64,000 bases of DNA from Aromatoleum evansii. Lineage in GTDB: Bacteria > Pseudomonadota > Gammaproteobacteria > Burkholderiales > Rhodocyclaceae. Made by a program: the position numbers and the translations under genes. Location of the stretch: assembly GCF_012910805.1 (NCBI RefSeq), contig NZ_WTVK01000012.1, positions 1-64,000 on the forward strand, given 5' to 3'. A model generated the notes under the pieces. It saw nothing but the letters and a program-made list of their open reading frames with translations. It had not been told where the DNA came from and did no database searches. Below are positions 8,657-18,452 of the stretch, piece after piece (the first letter of the stretch is position 1; each line of letters starts with the position of its first letter).

Positions 8657-9999
8657 GCGCCGCAAGCCTCCGCCACCCGCGCGCCCCCGCGCCACGGCAC
8701 GCTGCCGCCCAGCGCCTCGACGACCGGGACGGCCGACTTGAGGCCATCCTCGTGAAACCCGTAGCCGGTCCATGCGCCCGCAAACCATGTACGACGCACG
8801 CCCTGGATGCCGCCCAACGCGCGCTGCGCCGCGATCGCCGCCGTGTCGAACACCGGATGCGCGTAGTCGAAGCTCGCCAGCACCCGCGCCGGATCCGGTT
8901 CGCGCAGGGGATTTAGCGTGACCACCACCGGCGTGTCGAAGGGGAGCGGCTGCAGGCGGTTGATCAGGTAGCTCACCGAAACCGCCCCCATCGCGCGCTC
9001 CGCGCTCTCGCCGCCCGGCGCCGCGGCGTAGTTCCACGCCGCCCACACGGCACGCCTGCGCGGCAGCAGGGCGGCATCGGTATGCAGCACCGCGCGATTG
9101 GGCTGGTAGCGCACTGCCGAAAGGATCTCGCGCTCGCCGCTCGACGCGTCGGCGCCCAGAATCGCCAGCGCCTGGTCGCTGTGACATGCGAACACCACCT
9201 CGTCGAAGCGATCGATACCTTGCGGGGTATGCACCCACACCGCGCGGGCGTCGCGGAACACCCCCAGCACCGGCGTGTCGAGACGCAGGTCGTCGAGCTG
9301 CGCGCACATCCGCCGCACGTACTCGCGCCCGCCGCCACGCACCGTGAGCCAGCGCGGGCGGTCGGCGATCTGCAGCAGGCCGTGGTTGTCGCAGAAGCGC
9401 ACGAAGGTATCGAGCGGATAGTCGAGCATGGTGCGCGTCGGGCAGGACCAGATCGCCGCCGCCATCGGCAGCAGGTACCAGTCGCGGAATTCGCGGCTGT
9501 AAGCGTTCGCCCTCAGGTATTCGCCCAGCGCGAGATCGCCTCCGCCACCGCCGCGGGCGAGCCTCGTCGCTGCGCGGTTGAAGCGCAGGATGTCGTTCAG
9601 CATGCGCCAGAAGCCCGGCCGTGCCGCATTGCCCGGTTGGGCGAAGAGACTGCGCAGGCTGGTTCCCGACCACTCCAGGTCCGGCTGGGCAAGGCTCACC
9701 GAAAAGGACATCTCGGTTTCGACCGCCTCGACGCCGAGCAGGCCGAAGAGCGCGATCAGATTCGGGTAGGTGCGGCGGTTGAACACCAGGAAGCCGGTAT
9801 CGACCGGATGGGTCACCCCGTCCACCGTCACGTCCACCGTGTTCGTGTGCCCCCCGGCCTGTTTGCCGGCCTCAAAGACCGTAACCTGGTGCTCGCGCGC
9901 CAGCATCCAGGCGCACGCGAGACCGGAGATCCCCGCCCCGACGACGGCGATGCGCCGCGCCCGCCGCGGCTCCCACGGGAAAGCGTCCCGCATGTTCAT
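8653..9999 (-). CDS. FAD-dependent amine-oxidase/desaturase-like oxidoreductase
   Basis: A 448-residue flavoprotein. The dinucleotide-binding motif VVGAGISGLACAW begins at about residue 19, followed by the acidic end of strand 2 (VFEAG) and GGHTNT, typical of NAD(P)-binding FAD oxidoreductases related to phytoene desaturases and amine oxidases. The C-terminal FAD motif lies around WFAGAWTGYGFHEDGLKS. In the conserved triad with DUF1365 and a cfa-type gene it is thought to act on fatty acyl chains, related at family level to enzymes of furan fatty acid synthesis. The specific reaction here is inference. Overlaps the upstream small gene by four bases. Confidence 0.9.
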   Translation of the reverse strand: MNMRDAFPWEPRRARRIAVVGAGISGLACAWMLAREHQVTVFEAGKQAGGHTNTVDVTVDGVTHPVDTGFLVFNRRTYPNLIALFGLLGVEAVETEMSFSVSLAQPDLEWSGTSLRSLFAQPGNAARPGFWRMLNDILRFNRAATRLARGGGGGDLALGEYLRANAYSREFRDWYLLPMAAAIWSCPTRTMLDYPLDTFVRFCDNHGLLQIADRPRWLTVRGGGREYVRRMCAQLDDLRLDTPVLGVFRDARAVWVHTPQGIDRFDEVVFACHSDQALAILGADASSGEREILSAVRYQPNRAVLHTDAALLPRRRAVWAAWNYAAAPGGESAERAMGAVSVSYLINRLQPLPFDTPVVVTLNPLREPDPARVLASFDYAHPVFDTAAIAAQRALGGIQGVRRTWFAGAWTGYGFHEDGLKSAVPVVEALGGSVPWRGGARVAEACGA

Positions 10000-10241
10000 G
10001 ACGAATGTCCCTGCGCCGCAGCCGGAGTGTAATCCCCGCGATGCACGAAGAGCTTGAGTGCAAGCGCCTCATCCACGGCATAATTGTCCTGGACAGAAAC
10101 AGCAGCGGGCCCGTCAACCGTGGTCGCCGCGCTAGCGCGTGGAACAGTCAGATATGTAAACAATGCAGCGCCTGCAACGACTGTCGCCGCAAGCAGGAGG
10201 GAACGCTGCACGAACGATGATTGCAGGGCTTTGGTTTTCAT
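9996..10241 (-). CDS. Small exported protein heading the lipid operon
   Basis: An 81-residue protein I do not recognise. It has a basic N-terminus (MKTKALQ), a hydrophobic segment at about 14-32 and an Ala-Ser-Ala site at 36-38 that could be a signal-peptidase cleavage point; otherwise it is a single-helix membrane protein. The remaining ~40 residues are hydrophilic. It is probably real: its stop overlaps the FAD-oxidoreductase ATG by four bases, and it is the first gene behind the promoter region facing the LitR-like regulator. One operator-like palindrome abuts its start codon and a third copy lies inside it (10084-10095). Confidence 0.75.
   Translation of the reverse strand: MKTKALQSSFVQRSLLLAATVVAGAALFTYLTVPRASAATTVDGPAAVSVQDNYAVDEALALKLFVHRGDYTPAAAQGHSS
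10084..10095. promoter_or_regulatory. Intragenic copy of the LitR-operon palindrome
   Basis: TTGTCCTGGACA here repeats 12 consecutive bases of the operator-like palindrome at 10242-10256. It lies within the coding region of the small exported protein, about 145 bases inside it. A second bound site at this distance would suit repression by looping or a roadblock. Assignment as an operator is inference from the repeat. Confidence 0.4.
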
Positions 10242-10256
10242 TTTGTCCTGGACAAA
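10242..10256. promoter_or_regulatory. Palindromic operator 1 of the LitR-like regulator
   Basis: TTTGTCC-T-GGACAAA is a perfect 7-1-7 palindrome ending directly before the ATG of the small exported protein. On the plus strand it overlaps a possible -35 (TGGACA, 10249-10254) that sits 17 bases from TAACTT (10272-10277), a candidate promoter for the regulator itself. On the minus strand it lies just downstream of the predicted operon start site. Either placement suits repression. Which protein binds is inferred from the divergent MerR gene. Confidence 0.55.
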
Positions 10257-10265
10257 TTAAGTACA

Positions 10266-10301
10266 CAGCCCTAACTTAGAACCATTCGTCCATCACGTCA
10301 A
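10266..10301 (-). promoter_or_regulatory. Candidate promoter of the lipid operon
   Basis: Read on the minus strand, TTGACG (10301-10296) is followed after 17 bases by TAAGTT (10278-10273). The -35 matches consensus in five of six positions, the -10 in only three. Transcription would start near 10266, giving a leader of about 25 bases in which operator 1 is located. The spacing is ideal, but a weak -10 suggests an activated or light-induced promoter. Confidence 0.4.
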
Positions 10302-10304
10302 GCT

Positions 10305-10319
10305 TTTGTCCACGACAAA
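10305..10319. promoter_or_regulatory. Palindromic operator 2 of the LitR-like regulator
   Basis: TTTGTC-CAC-GACAAA is a 6-3-6 palindrome of the same 15-base length and outer arms as operator 1. Its last base is the A of the regulator's ATG, so binding would block the regulator's own ribosome binding region or transcript, consistent with autoregulation. It lies just upstream of the candidate -35 of the divergent lipid operon promoter. Confidence 0.5.
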
Positions 10320-11236
10320 TGAGATCACTTAACGACCAACCGGAAGGACTCGGCATCGCCGCCGTCGAGCGCGATACCGGACTGCCGAAGGACACGCTGC
10401 GCGTCTGGGAGCGTCGCTACGGTTTTCCGCGCCCGCTGCGCGACGCCAACGGCGAGCGCGTGTACCCGGCCGAACAGGTGGACAAGCTGCGCCTGATCCG
10501 CCGCCTCCTCGACCAGGGTCTGCGCCCCTCGCGCATCGTCGCCGCCACCACCGAGGAGCTCGCGCAGATGCTGGAGGCTGCCCGCGAGGCGGCACCGGCC
10601 GCCGCGCCCGCGGACTGGGGCACGCTGCTCGGCCTCATGCACCGTCAGGAGGGCGCGGCCCTGCAGCGCGCGCTGCAGCAGAACCTGCTGAAGAACGGCC
10701 TGCAGCGCTTCCTCACCGACACCCTCGTTCCGCTCACCGATGCGGTCGGGCAGGCCTGGCTGAAGGGCGAGCTGAGCGTGGCCGGCGAGCACCTGTACAC
10801 CGAGCAGGTGCACAACGTGCTGCGCGGCGCCATCGCGAACCACGGCGCTCACGGCGGCTCGCCGTCCATCCTGCTCACGACCTTCCCGAACGAACTGCAT
10901 TCGCTCGGCCTGCTGATGGCCGAAGCGTTGTTCGCGCCCGAGGGCGCGCAATGCACCTCGCTCGGCACCCAGACGCCGCTCGCCGACATCGAACGCGCGG
11001 CCACGCAGGGCGGCATCGACGTCGTCGCGCTGTCCTTCAGCTCGGCCTACCCCGCGCGCCAGGCGGTCGACGGCCTCAACACGCTGCGCGCGCGCCTGCC
11101 CGCCCATATCGCACTGTGGGCCGGCGGCCACGCCATGCGCGAACAGCAGCGCAAGCTGCCCGGAATCCGCGTGATCGCGGACCTGCAGGACGGCATCGCC
11201 GCCCTCGCCGAGTGGCGCGCCGGACATCCGGCATGA
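10319..11236 (+). CDS. litR: MerR-family regulator with CarH/LitR-type B12 photoreceptor domain
   Basis: A 305-residue transcription factor. Residues 11-75 are a MerR winged helix-turn-helix (LGIAAVERDTGLPKDTLRVWERRYGFP). Residues about 98-180 are a four-helix cobalamin-cap domain with W147-x9-E157-H158, the tryptophan/EH signature of adenosylcobalamin photoreceptors. A B12-binding Rossmann domain follows, with the E-x-H-x-x-G motif ELHSLG (192-197), His194 being the expected lower axial ligand. In CarH/LitR proteins the dark AdoCbl-bound tetramer represses and light releases DNA. It is divergent from the lipid operon with palindromes between them. Light sensing is inferred from motifs; specificity was not tested. 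The ATG has no obvious Shine-Dalgarno. Confidence 0.88.
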   Translation: MRSLNDQPEGLGIAAVERDTGLPKDTLRVWERRYGFPRPLRDANGERVYPAEQVDKLRLIRRLLDQGLRPSRIVAATTEELAQMLEAAREAAPAAAPADWGTLLGLMHRQEGAALQRALQQNLLKNGLQRFLTDTLVPLTDAVGQAWLKGELSVAGEHLYTEQVHNVLRGAIANHGAHGGSPSILLTTFPNELHSLGLLMAEALFAPEGAQCTSLGTQTPLADIERAATQGGIDVVALSFSSAYPARQAVDGLNTLRARLPAHIALWAGGHAMREQQRKLPGIRVIADLQDGIAALAEWRAGHPA

Positions 11237-11268
11237 CGCACCGCGCGGCCGATGCGGGGTGCGCGCGC

Positions 11269-11274
11269 TAGAAT
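11269..11274 (+). promoter_or_regulatory. Possible -10 element of rfaE2
   Basis: TAGAAT stands alone in a GC-rich 86-base gap between the regulator and rfaE2, 49 bases before the ATG. The -10 matches consensus at five of six positions. No convincing -35 lies 16-18 bases upstream, so assignment is tentative. Confidence 0.3.
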
Positions 11275-11322
11275 CCCGTCTTCCCCGGTCGCACGCGGCC
11301 GCCCATTCGCCATCCGGAACCG

Positions 11323-11811
11323 ATGTCCTACCCTCGCCCCGCCTTCGAAGCCAAGATCTGTGCCCCCGACGAGCTGCGCGCCCGCGCCGCATCCCTGTCG
11401 CGTCCGCTCGTGTTCACCAACGGTTGTTTCGATATCCTGCACCGCGGGCATGTCACCTACCTCGCGCAGGCCCGCGCGCTGGGCGCGGCGATGGTCGTCG
11501 CACTGAACACCGACGCATCGGTGAAGCGCCTCGGCAAGGGCGACGACCGCCCGGTGAATCCGCTCGAGGACCGCGCTGCCGTCATGGCCGCGCTGGCGTG
11601 CGTGGACCTCGTCACGTGGTTCGACGAGGACACGCCGCTGCAACGCATCCTCGAGGCGCGCCCGGAAATCCTCGTCAAGGGTGGCGACTGGCCGGTGGAG
11701 CGGATCGTCGGCGCCACGGAAGTGCAGGGCTGGGGCGGCACCGTGCATTCCATCCCGTTCGAGCACGACCGTTCGACGACCGCGCTGCTCGGGCGCATCC
11801 GCAGCCTGTAA
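11323..11811 (+). CDS. rfaE2: D-glycero-beta-D-manno-heptose 1-phosphate adenylyltransferase
   Basis: A 162-residue cytidylyltransferase-fold enzyme that transfers AMP to heptose-1-phosphate to make ADP-heptose, the donor for the lipopolysaccharide inner core. The signature [10 protein letters not shown] (34-43) holds the HxGH-type nucleotide-binding pair His40/His43. [15 protein letters not shown] and the late STTALLGRI segment match the family's ribose/phosphate-binding loop. In E. coli this activity is the C-terminal half of HldE; here it is a separate protein, as in many betaproteobacteria. It follows the LitR-like gene after 86 bases and is convergent with the histidine kinase gene, so it is likely transcribed alone. 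Confidence 0.95.
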   Translation: MSYPRPAFEAKICAPDELRARAASLSRPLVFTNGCFDILHRGHVTYLAQARALGAAMVVALNTDASVKRLGKGDDRPVNPLEDRAAVMAALACVDLVTWFDEDTPLQRILEARPEILVKGGDWPVERIVGATEVQGWGGTVHSIPFEHDRSTTALLGRIRSL

Positions 11812-11826
11812 GGGTCGCCGCGGCGT

Positions 11827-13821
11827 TCAGGCGACCAGAGGCGCGGCGGTCGCGGCCGCCTGGGTGGTCACCGGTGCGACACGCGGCAGGCGCACCCGCA
11901 TCCTCGTGCCCTCGCCCGGGCGGCTGTCCACGCTGATCGCGCCGCCGAGCACGTTCGACAGCAGGTTGTGCACGATGTGCAAGCCCAGGCCGCTGCCGCC
12001 CTTGCCGAGGCGGGAGGTGAAGAAGGGCTCGAAGATGCGCCCCTGCAGCTCTTCCGGGATGCCGCGTCCGTCGTCCGCCACTTCGAGTTCGATCCAGTCG
12101 CCCTCGCCTGCGCGCCCGACGATGCGCACCTCGCCTTCGCTGCGCCCTTCCAGCCCGTGCAGCACCGCGTTGTTGATGAGATTGGCGAGCACCTGGCCGA
12201 GCGCCCCCGGATAGCTGTCGAGCCGCAGCGAGGCGTCCACGTCGGTGGCGAGGCGGAAGGGCAGCCGCTTCAGCGAGGGCCGCAAGGTCATGACGATCTC
12301 GTCGACGACCTCGCCGAGCGTGAATTCGCGGCGCTGCGCGCTCGACTGATCCACCGCCACCTGCTTGAAGCTGGCGACGAGCGCGGCGGAGCGCTCGAGG
12401 TTGCGCTCGATGATCGCATTGGCCGCCTCGGTATCCTCGAGATAGCGCTCCAGGGTGGAGCGGCGCAACCCCGATTCGAGTTCGCGGCGCAGACTGCGCG
12501 TGTGGTCGCGTACCGTGTTCGCGGCGATCAGGCTGTTGCCCAGCGGCGTGCCGAGTTCGTGCGCGACCCCCGCGACGAGCGCCCCGAGCGCGGCCATCTT
12601 CTCCGACCGCACGAGCTCTTCCTGCGCCCGACGCAGGCTGTCGAGCGCCTCGGAGAGCTCCCCGTTGCTCCGGTGCAACGCCTCCGTGCGTTCCGCGACG
12701 CGCGCCTCGAGCGTCTGGTTGAGGTCCTGCAGCGCCGCCTGGCTGGCCACGATCGCCCCCTCGCGCTCGCGTATCGCCTGCCCCATGTGCTGGAAGGCCG
12801 CTGCAAGCCGGTTGAACTCGCGCACGCGCGAGGAACGCCACTCCAGGTCGTAACGCCCCCGCTCGACGCCGCGCGCGAAGATCGACAGGTCGCGGAACAG
12901 GCGCCCGAAATAGCCCGCCTGGATCGCGGCCCCGATCAGGCCCACGATCCACGCCGTCGCCAGCCCGACGAGCATGATGACCTCGGCCGTGCGCGAGGCG
13001 CGGAACGCCTCCGACTGCGGCCGGATCACGAGCACCTGCCAGCCCAGCGGTGACACCGGCACGCTGCTGCCGATCATGTCGACACCATCCACCTTCAGCA
13101 GCACCTGGCGGGTGCCGTCCTCGTGATCGTGGTGCACTTCATGCGGCACGTCGGCGAGTGCGGGCACCGTCCCCGCCTTCAGGCCGGCGGTGTCGCCGAG
13201 CAGGGCGCCGCGGCTGTCCAGCAGCAGCGTGCGCAGACCGCCGTCATCCATGACGCCCGCGACCGCATGCAGCAGTGGTCCCGGCGCCAGCTCCCCGAAA
13301 AGCGTCACCCCCGCATGGCGGACGGCGACGATCGCCAGTGCATCGCTCGCGGACGGCGACAGCACGACGTCCGACCAATGCACTCCCGGCGCGCGCTGCA
13401 TCGCCACCACCAGCGGATGCGCCGAGACGTCGCGCCCGATGAACTCGCCGCGCGAGCGGCGACGCTCCGGCGGCATGCCCGCGGCGAAGATCCTGCATCG
13501 CTCATCGACCGCATACACGGCGGCGAGGCCGTCGTTGCTGTCGACAAGCCGATCCAGCAGCACCGAAACCGCCCCGGGGCTCCACGGGTCGCCCGTCACG
13601 AGCACCTGCGAAATCGCACGCACCGCCGCCTCCGGGCGAGTGACCTGCGCCTCGATCTGGGCCGCCACCGCATGCGACAGCTGGTGCTGGCGCAGGGCGG
13701 TGTCGCGGTCGATCTGCGGCAGCAGCCAGAATTCCATCAAGCCATAGACGACCGCAAAGGTCAGCGTCGCGACCAGCAGCGAGCGCAGGAAGAGCAGCCG
13801 GGAAAGGCGGACCGGACGCAT
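11827..13821 (-). CDS. Membrane-bound sensor histidine kinase
   Basis: A 664-residue kinase. A first membrane helix (about 9-32) and a second (about 280-303) bracket a ~245-residue periplasmic domain that looks like a double Cache sensor (AVYAVDERCRIFAAG, TLLLDSRGALLGD). A HAMP-like region and a coiled coil (about 355-410) precede the phosphoacceptor box GVAHELGTPLGN with His421. The ATPase domain has the N box (NLINNAVLHGL), DDGRGIP, FEPFF and GSGLGLHI. It ends the operon that begins with the 90-residue protein and includes the EAL response regulator, its likely partner. The start MRPVRLSR is preferred over an upstream ATG because it puts the helix close to the N-terminus. Confidence 0.92.
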   Translation of the reverse strand: MRPVRLSRLLFLRSLLVATLTFAVVYGLMEFWLLPQIDRDTALRQHQLSHAVAAQIEAQVTRPEAAVRAISQVLVTGDPWSPGAVSVLLDRLVDSNDGLAAVYAVDERCRIFAAGMPPERRRSRGEFIGRDVSAHPLVVAMQRAPGVHWSDVVLSPSASDALAIVAVRHAGVTLFGELAPGPLLHAVAGVMDDGGLRTLLLDSRGALLGDTAGLKAGTVPALADVPHEVHHDHEDGTRQVLLKVDGVDMIGSSVPVSPLGWQVLVIRPQSEAFRASRTAEVIMLVGLATAWIVGLIGAAIQAGYFGRLFRDLSIFARGVERGRYDLEWRSSRVREFNRLAAAFQHMGQAIREREGAIVASQAALQDLNQTLEARVAERTEALHRSNGELSEALDSLRRAQEELVRSEKMAALGALVAGVAHELGTPLGNSLIAANTVRDHTRSLRRELESGLRRSTLERYLEDTEAANAIIERNLERSAALVASFKQVAVDQSSAQRREFTLGEVVDEIVMTLRPSLKRLPFRLATDVDASLRLDSYPGALGQVLANLINNAVLHGLEGRSEGEVRIVGRAGEGDWIELEVADDGRGIPEELQGRIFEPFFTSRLGKGGSGLGLHIVHNLLSNVLGGAISVDSRPGEGTRMRVRLPRVAPVTTQAAATAAPLVA

Positions 13822-13912
13822 CAGGCCGGGCGCACGCGGGATCCGGCAGACGAGTGGCGGCGAGCCGCGCCCGTCATCGCGCACGGGGCATGGCGCGACA
13901 GGTCGGGCGCGC

Positions 13913-16147
13913 TCAGCATCCGCCTTGCGCGCCCGACCCCGACGAGTGCGCGGCCAGCCAGGCGCGCCAGTCCTCGGCGGGCATGGGCCGCGCGAAGTGA
14001 TAGCCCTGGCCGAGCTGGCAGCCCATGGCCTGCAGACGCCCGGCCTGCTCGGCCTGCTCGATGCCTTCCGCGATCAGCTCGATGCCCAGCCGGTCGCCCA
14101 GCCCGCACACGAGGCCCGCGATATCGCCCCCCTTGCCGGCGCCGCCGATGTCGTTGATGAAGGCGCGGTCGATCTTCAGGCGATCGACGTTCATGCGTTG
14201 CAATTGGCTCAGCGACGAGAAGCCGGTGCCGAAATCGTCGATGGCGATATCCAGCCCCATCGCCTTGACGCGCCCGAACAGCTCGATCATGCGGTCGCCC
14301 TCCCCCATCGCGACCGACTCGGTGATCTCCAGCTCGATCTGCCGTGGCGACACGCCGCTGTCCTCGATCGCGGCACGCAGCCGCCCGAGGAAGTGCGGAT
14401 CGCGGAACTGGATCACCGAGACGTTGACCGCCATGCGCACCGAAGCGTGGCCGGCCCGCGCCATGCGTGCGGCCTCCTCGCAGGCGCGCCGCAGCACCCA
14501 CTCGCCGATCGACACGATCAGGCCCGAACGTTCGGCCAGCGGAATGAAGCGATCGGGCGGGATCATCGCCCCGTCGCCGGTGCGCCAGCGCAGCAGGGCC
14601 TCGGCCCCGACGCAGCGCCCGGTCGCAAGATCGATCTGCGGCTGGAACACGAGGAAGAGCTCGTTCGCACCGAAGGCGCCGCGCAGGTTGTGCAGCAGAT
14701 TCACGCGCCCGCGGATCTCCTCGCTGACGCCCCGGTTGTAGCGCGCCACCGAACCGCGCTCGGCCTGCTTGGCGCGCTTGAGGGCCAGGTAGCCATCCTC
14801 CAGCGCTTCGCTGCCGTCGCCGCCGACGTCGTCGAGGCGGACGACGCCAACCGTCACCGACACGATGATGCTGTCGCCTTCGACCTCGAGCGGCTCTGAA
14901 AAGAGGCCGTCGAGGCAGCTCACGTCGGCGTCGTGCGCACTCCAGAACACCCCAAAGCTGTCGCTGCCGACCCGCGCGACCCGCGCAGCCGGGCCGCAGC
15001 CGGCGACGATGCGCGCGGCGACGCCCTTCAGCAGCGCGTCGCCGTAGTGATAACCGAAGGCACCGTTGATCTCGCCGAAGTGGTCGATATCCACCACGGC
15101 CAGCACCCCGCGACGGCCCTCGCGCTCGTTCAGGTGGGCGTCGAGCAGTTCGAGCAGCTGCCGGCGGTTGGGCAGGTGCACCAGCGGGTCGAAGTACGAG
15201 TATTCATTGAGCCGCTGCACGAGCTCGATGTTGTCGAGGCACACCGACACGTTTGCGCAGAACACCTCGAGCAGGGTCGGATCGAGTTCGTCCGCAGGGT
15301 AGCCCGTCTCCACATACGCGGCCAGGTCGCGCCCGGGGCGCGAGCCGAAGTACAGCGCGATGCCTTGCCCCGGCTCGAGGACATTGGTGCGCTGCGTGAG
15401 CGCACGCTCGAGGGTCGCGCGGATGCCGGCGTCCTGCAAGGACGCGAGCGGCTGGCGCGACACATGGTCGAAACGTCCGGCCGCCGCGATCACCTCGCAC
15501 GGCGCGCCGGCATCGCGCCGCGCACACACCAACCCCTCGGGCGGCAGGCCGAGCAGCCCGGCCATCTGCGTGATCACGCCGGCGGCGAATTCGCCCAGCC
15601 CCTCGCTGCGCAGCAGCTCCGCGCTGCCGCGCACGATGTGCGCCAGCCCTGTCCGGCTCGCGTTGACGATGCGGATCTGCTGATACGCCCGGATCGCCGC
15701 GGTAAGCGCCGCATACAGTCGGGTGCGGGAGAGCTCCGACTTGTTCCTGTAGTCGTTGATGTCGTAGTCGCGGATCGCCTCGAGCTCCGGGGCGTATCCG
15801 GGCTGGCCGGTGCGCAGGATGATGCGCACGTCCTGCATGCGGAAGCGGTGGCGGATCTCGTCGACCAGCAGCAGGCCGGCATCCTGGGTTTCCATCACCA
15901 CGTCGAGCAGGATCACCGCGATGTCGCGCTCCCCGACGAACAGCGCGCGTGCCTCGGCGGCCGAACGGGCGTGCAGGAAGGCGAGCGGACGCCCCAGGAT
16001 CTCGGTGTTGGCGAGGCTCAGTTCCGTGCTGCGGTGGACATCGTCGTCGTCATCGACGATCGCGACCTTCCAGCACGCTGCAGTGTTGGCCGCTGCGGGC
16101 GGCGTTTCCGCTGCGAATTCGAGCAGATCGTCGTCGGGCCGATTCAT
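13913..16147 (-). CDS. Response regulator with DUF3369, degenerate GGDEF and EAL domains
   Basis: A 744-residue c-di-GMP signalling output protein. Receiver domain at about 25-150 (VAIVDDDDD, phosphoacceptor Asp82 in LLDVV). A DUF3369 sensory/linker domain follows (about 150-300). The GGDEF domain (about 310-465) has GSDSF at the active-site position and is probably inactive as a cyclase. The EAL domain (about 480-730) keeps EALLRW, NVSVIQF, ELEITES, DDFGTG, KIDRAFI and AEGIE, so it should hydrolyse c-di-GMP. The gene starts 10 bases after the small upstream gene and is followed by the histidine kinase, which probably phosphorylates it. Confidence 0.94.
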   Translation of the reverse strand: MNRPDDDLLEFAAETPPAAANTAACWKVAIVDDDDDVHRSTELSLANTEILGRPLAFLHARSAAEARALFVGERDIAVILLDVVMETQDAGLLLVDEIRHRFRMQDVRIILRTGQPGYAPELEAIRDYDINDYRNKSELSRTRLYAALTAAIRAYQQIRIVNASRTGLAHIVRGSAELLRSEGLGEFAAGVITQMAGLLGLPPEGLVCARRDAGAPCEVIAAAGRFDHVSRQPLASLQDAGIRATLERALTQRTNVLEPGQGIALYFGSRPGRDLAAYVETGYPADELDPTLLEVFCANVSVCLDNIELVQRLNEYSYFDPLVHLPNRRQLLELLDAHLNEREGRRGVLAVVDIDHFGEINGAFGYHYGDALLKGVAARIVAGCGPAARVARVGSDSFGVFWSAHDADVSCLDGLFSEPLEVEGDSIIVSVTVGVVRLDDVGGDGSEALEDGYLALKRAKQAERGSVARYNRGVSEEIRGRVNLLHNLRGAFGANELFLVFQPQIDLATGRCVGAEALLRWRTGDGAMIPPDRFIPLAERSGLIVSIGEWVLRRACEEAARMARAGHASVRMAVNVSVIQFRDPHFLGRLRAAIEDSGVSPRQIELEITESVAMGEGDRMIELFGRVKAMGLDIAIDDFGTGFSSLSQLQRMNVDRLKIDRAFINDIGGAGKGGDIAGLVCGLGDRLGIELIAEGIEQAEQAGRLQAMGCQLGQGYHFARPMPAEDWRAWLAAHSSGSGAQGGC

Positions 16148-16157
16148 CTGCGCCAAG

Positions 16158-16430
16158 TCACCCCTGGATTCCGCGCCGCGACGCATCCACGGAGTTGCGC
16201 CAGTCGGACGTGATGCTCTCCTCAAACTGCGGAAACTCGCGATCGTGCTCCAGCAACAGACGCAGGATGGTGCGCGCGTGGTCGCCCGGGAATCCCCGCC
16301 GCTGACCGTCGCGCGTGTCGTTCATGAGCCGGTTGATGAACTCGCGACAATCGCGCGTTCCCCACAATTCATCGATCCGCCCGAGGTGAGGGTAGGCCTC
16401 GTATAGCTTTGAAACGTCGGTCTTCCGCAT
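16158..16430 (-). CDS. Conserved-looking 90-residue protein, unknown
   Basis: I do not recognise this 90-residue soluble protein. It is charged, probably helical, with no signal peptide and one cysteine; it contains YEAYPHLGRIDELWG near the start and FPGDHARTILRLLLEHDREFP later. It is the first gene of the EAL-regulator/histidine-kinase operon and lies only 10 bases from the regulator start, with a GGGAGATTCC sequence ahead of its own ATG as a plausible ribosome site. Position suggests a role in the same signalling pathway. The function is unknown. Confidence 0.72.
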   Translation of the reverse strand: MRKTDVSKLYEAYPHLGRIDELWGTRDCREFINRLMNDTRDGQRRGFPGDHARTILRLLLEHDREFPQFEESITSDWRNSVDASRRGIQG

Positions 16431-16609
16431 GGAATCTCCCGGCCGCGCACAACCTGCAACTTTCGTAATAGTCGAACGATAACACCGTCATCGAACGGCG
16501 TCGAATCGGCCTCCGGCGCGCAATAATGCCGTATGCATTGCACTCCCACACCCCAGGCTCGCACCCGCCCGCGCTCCCACCCTGTATCGACAGTGACGGC
16601 ACCGGTAGA

Positions 16610-18439
<1,830 letters not shown>

Positions 18440-18452
18440 TCCCGCGCGGCTT

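Noticed and set aside
10242-10318. Possible cobalamin riboswitch for the B12-sensing regulator
   Set aside because: The 77-base gap is too short and has no B12-box-like element; control is better explained by protein binding to the palindromes.
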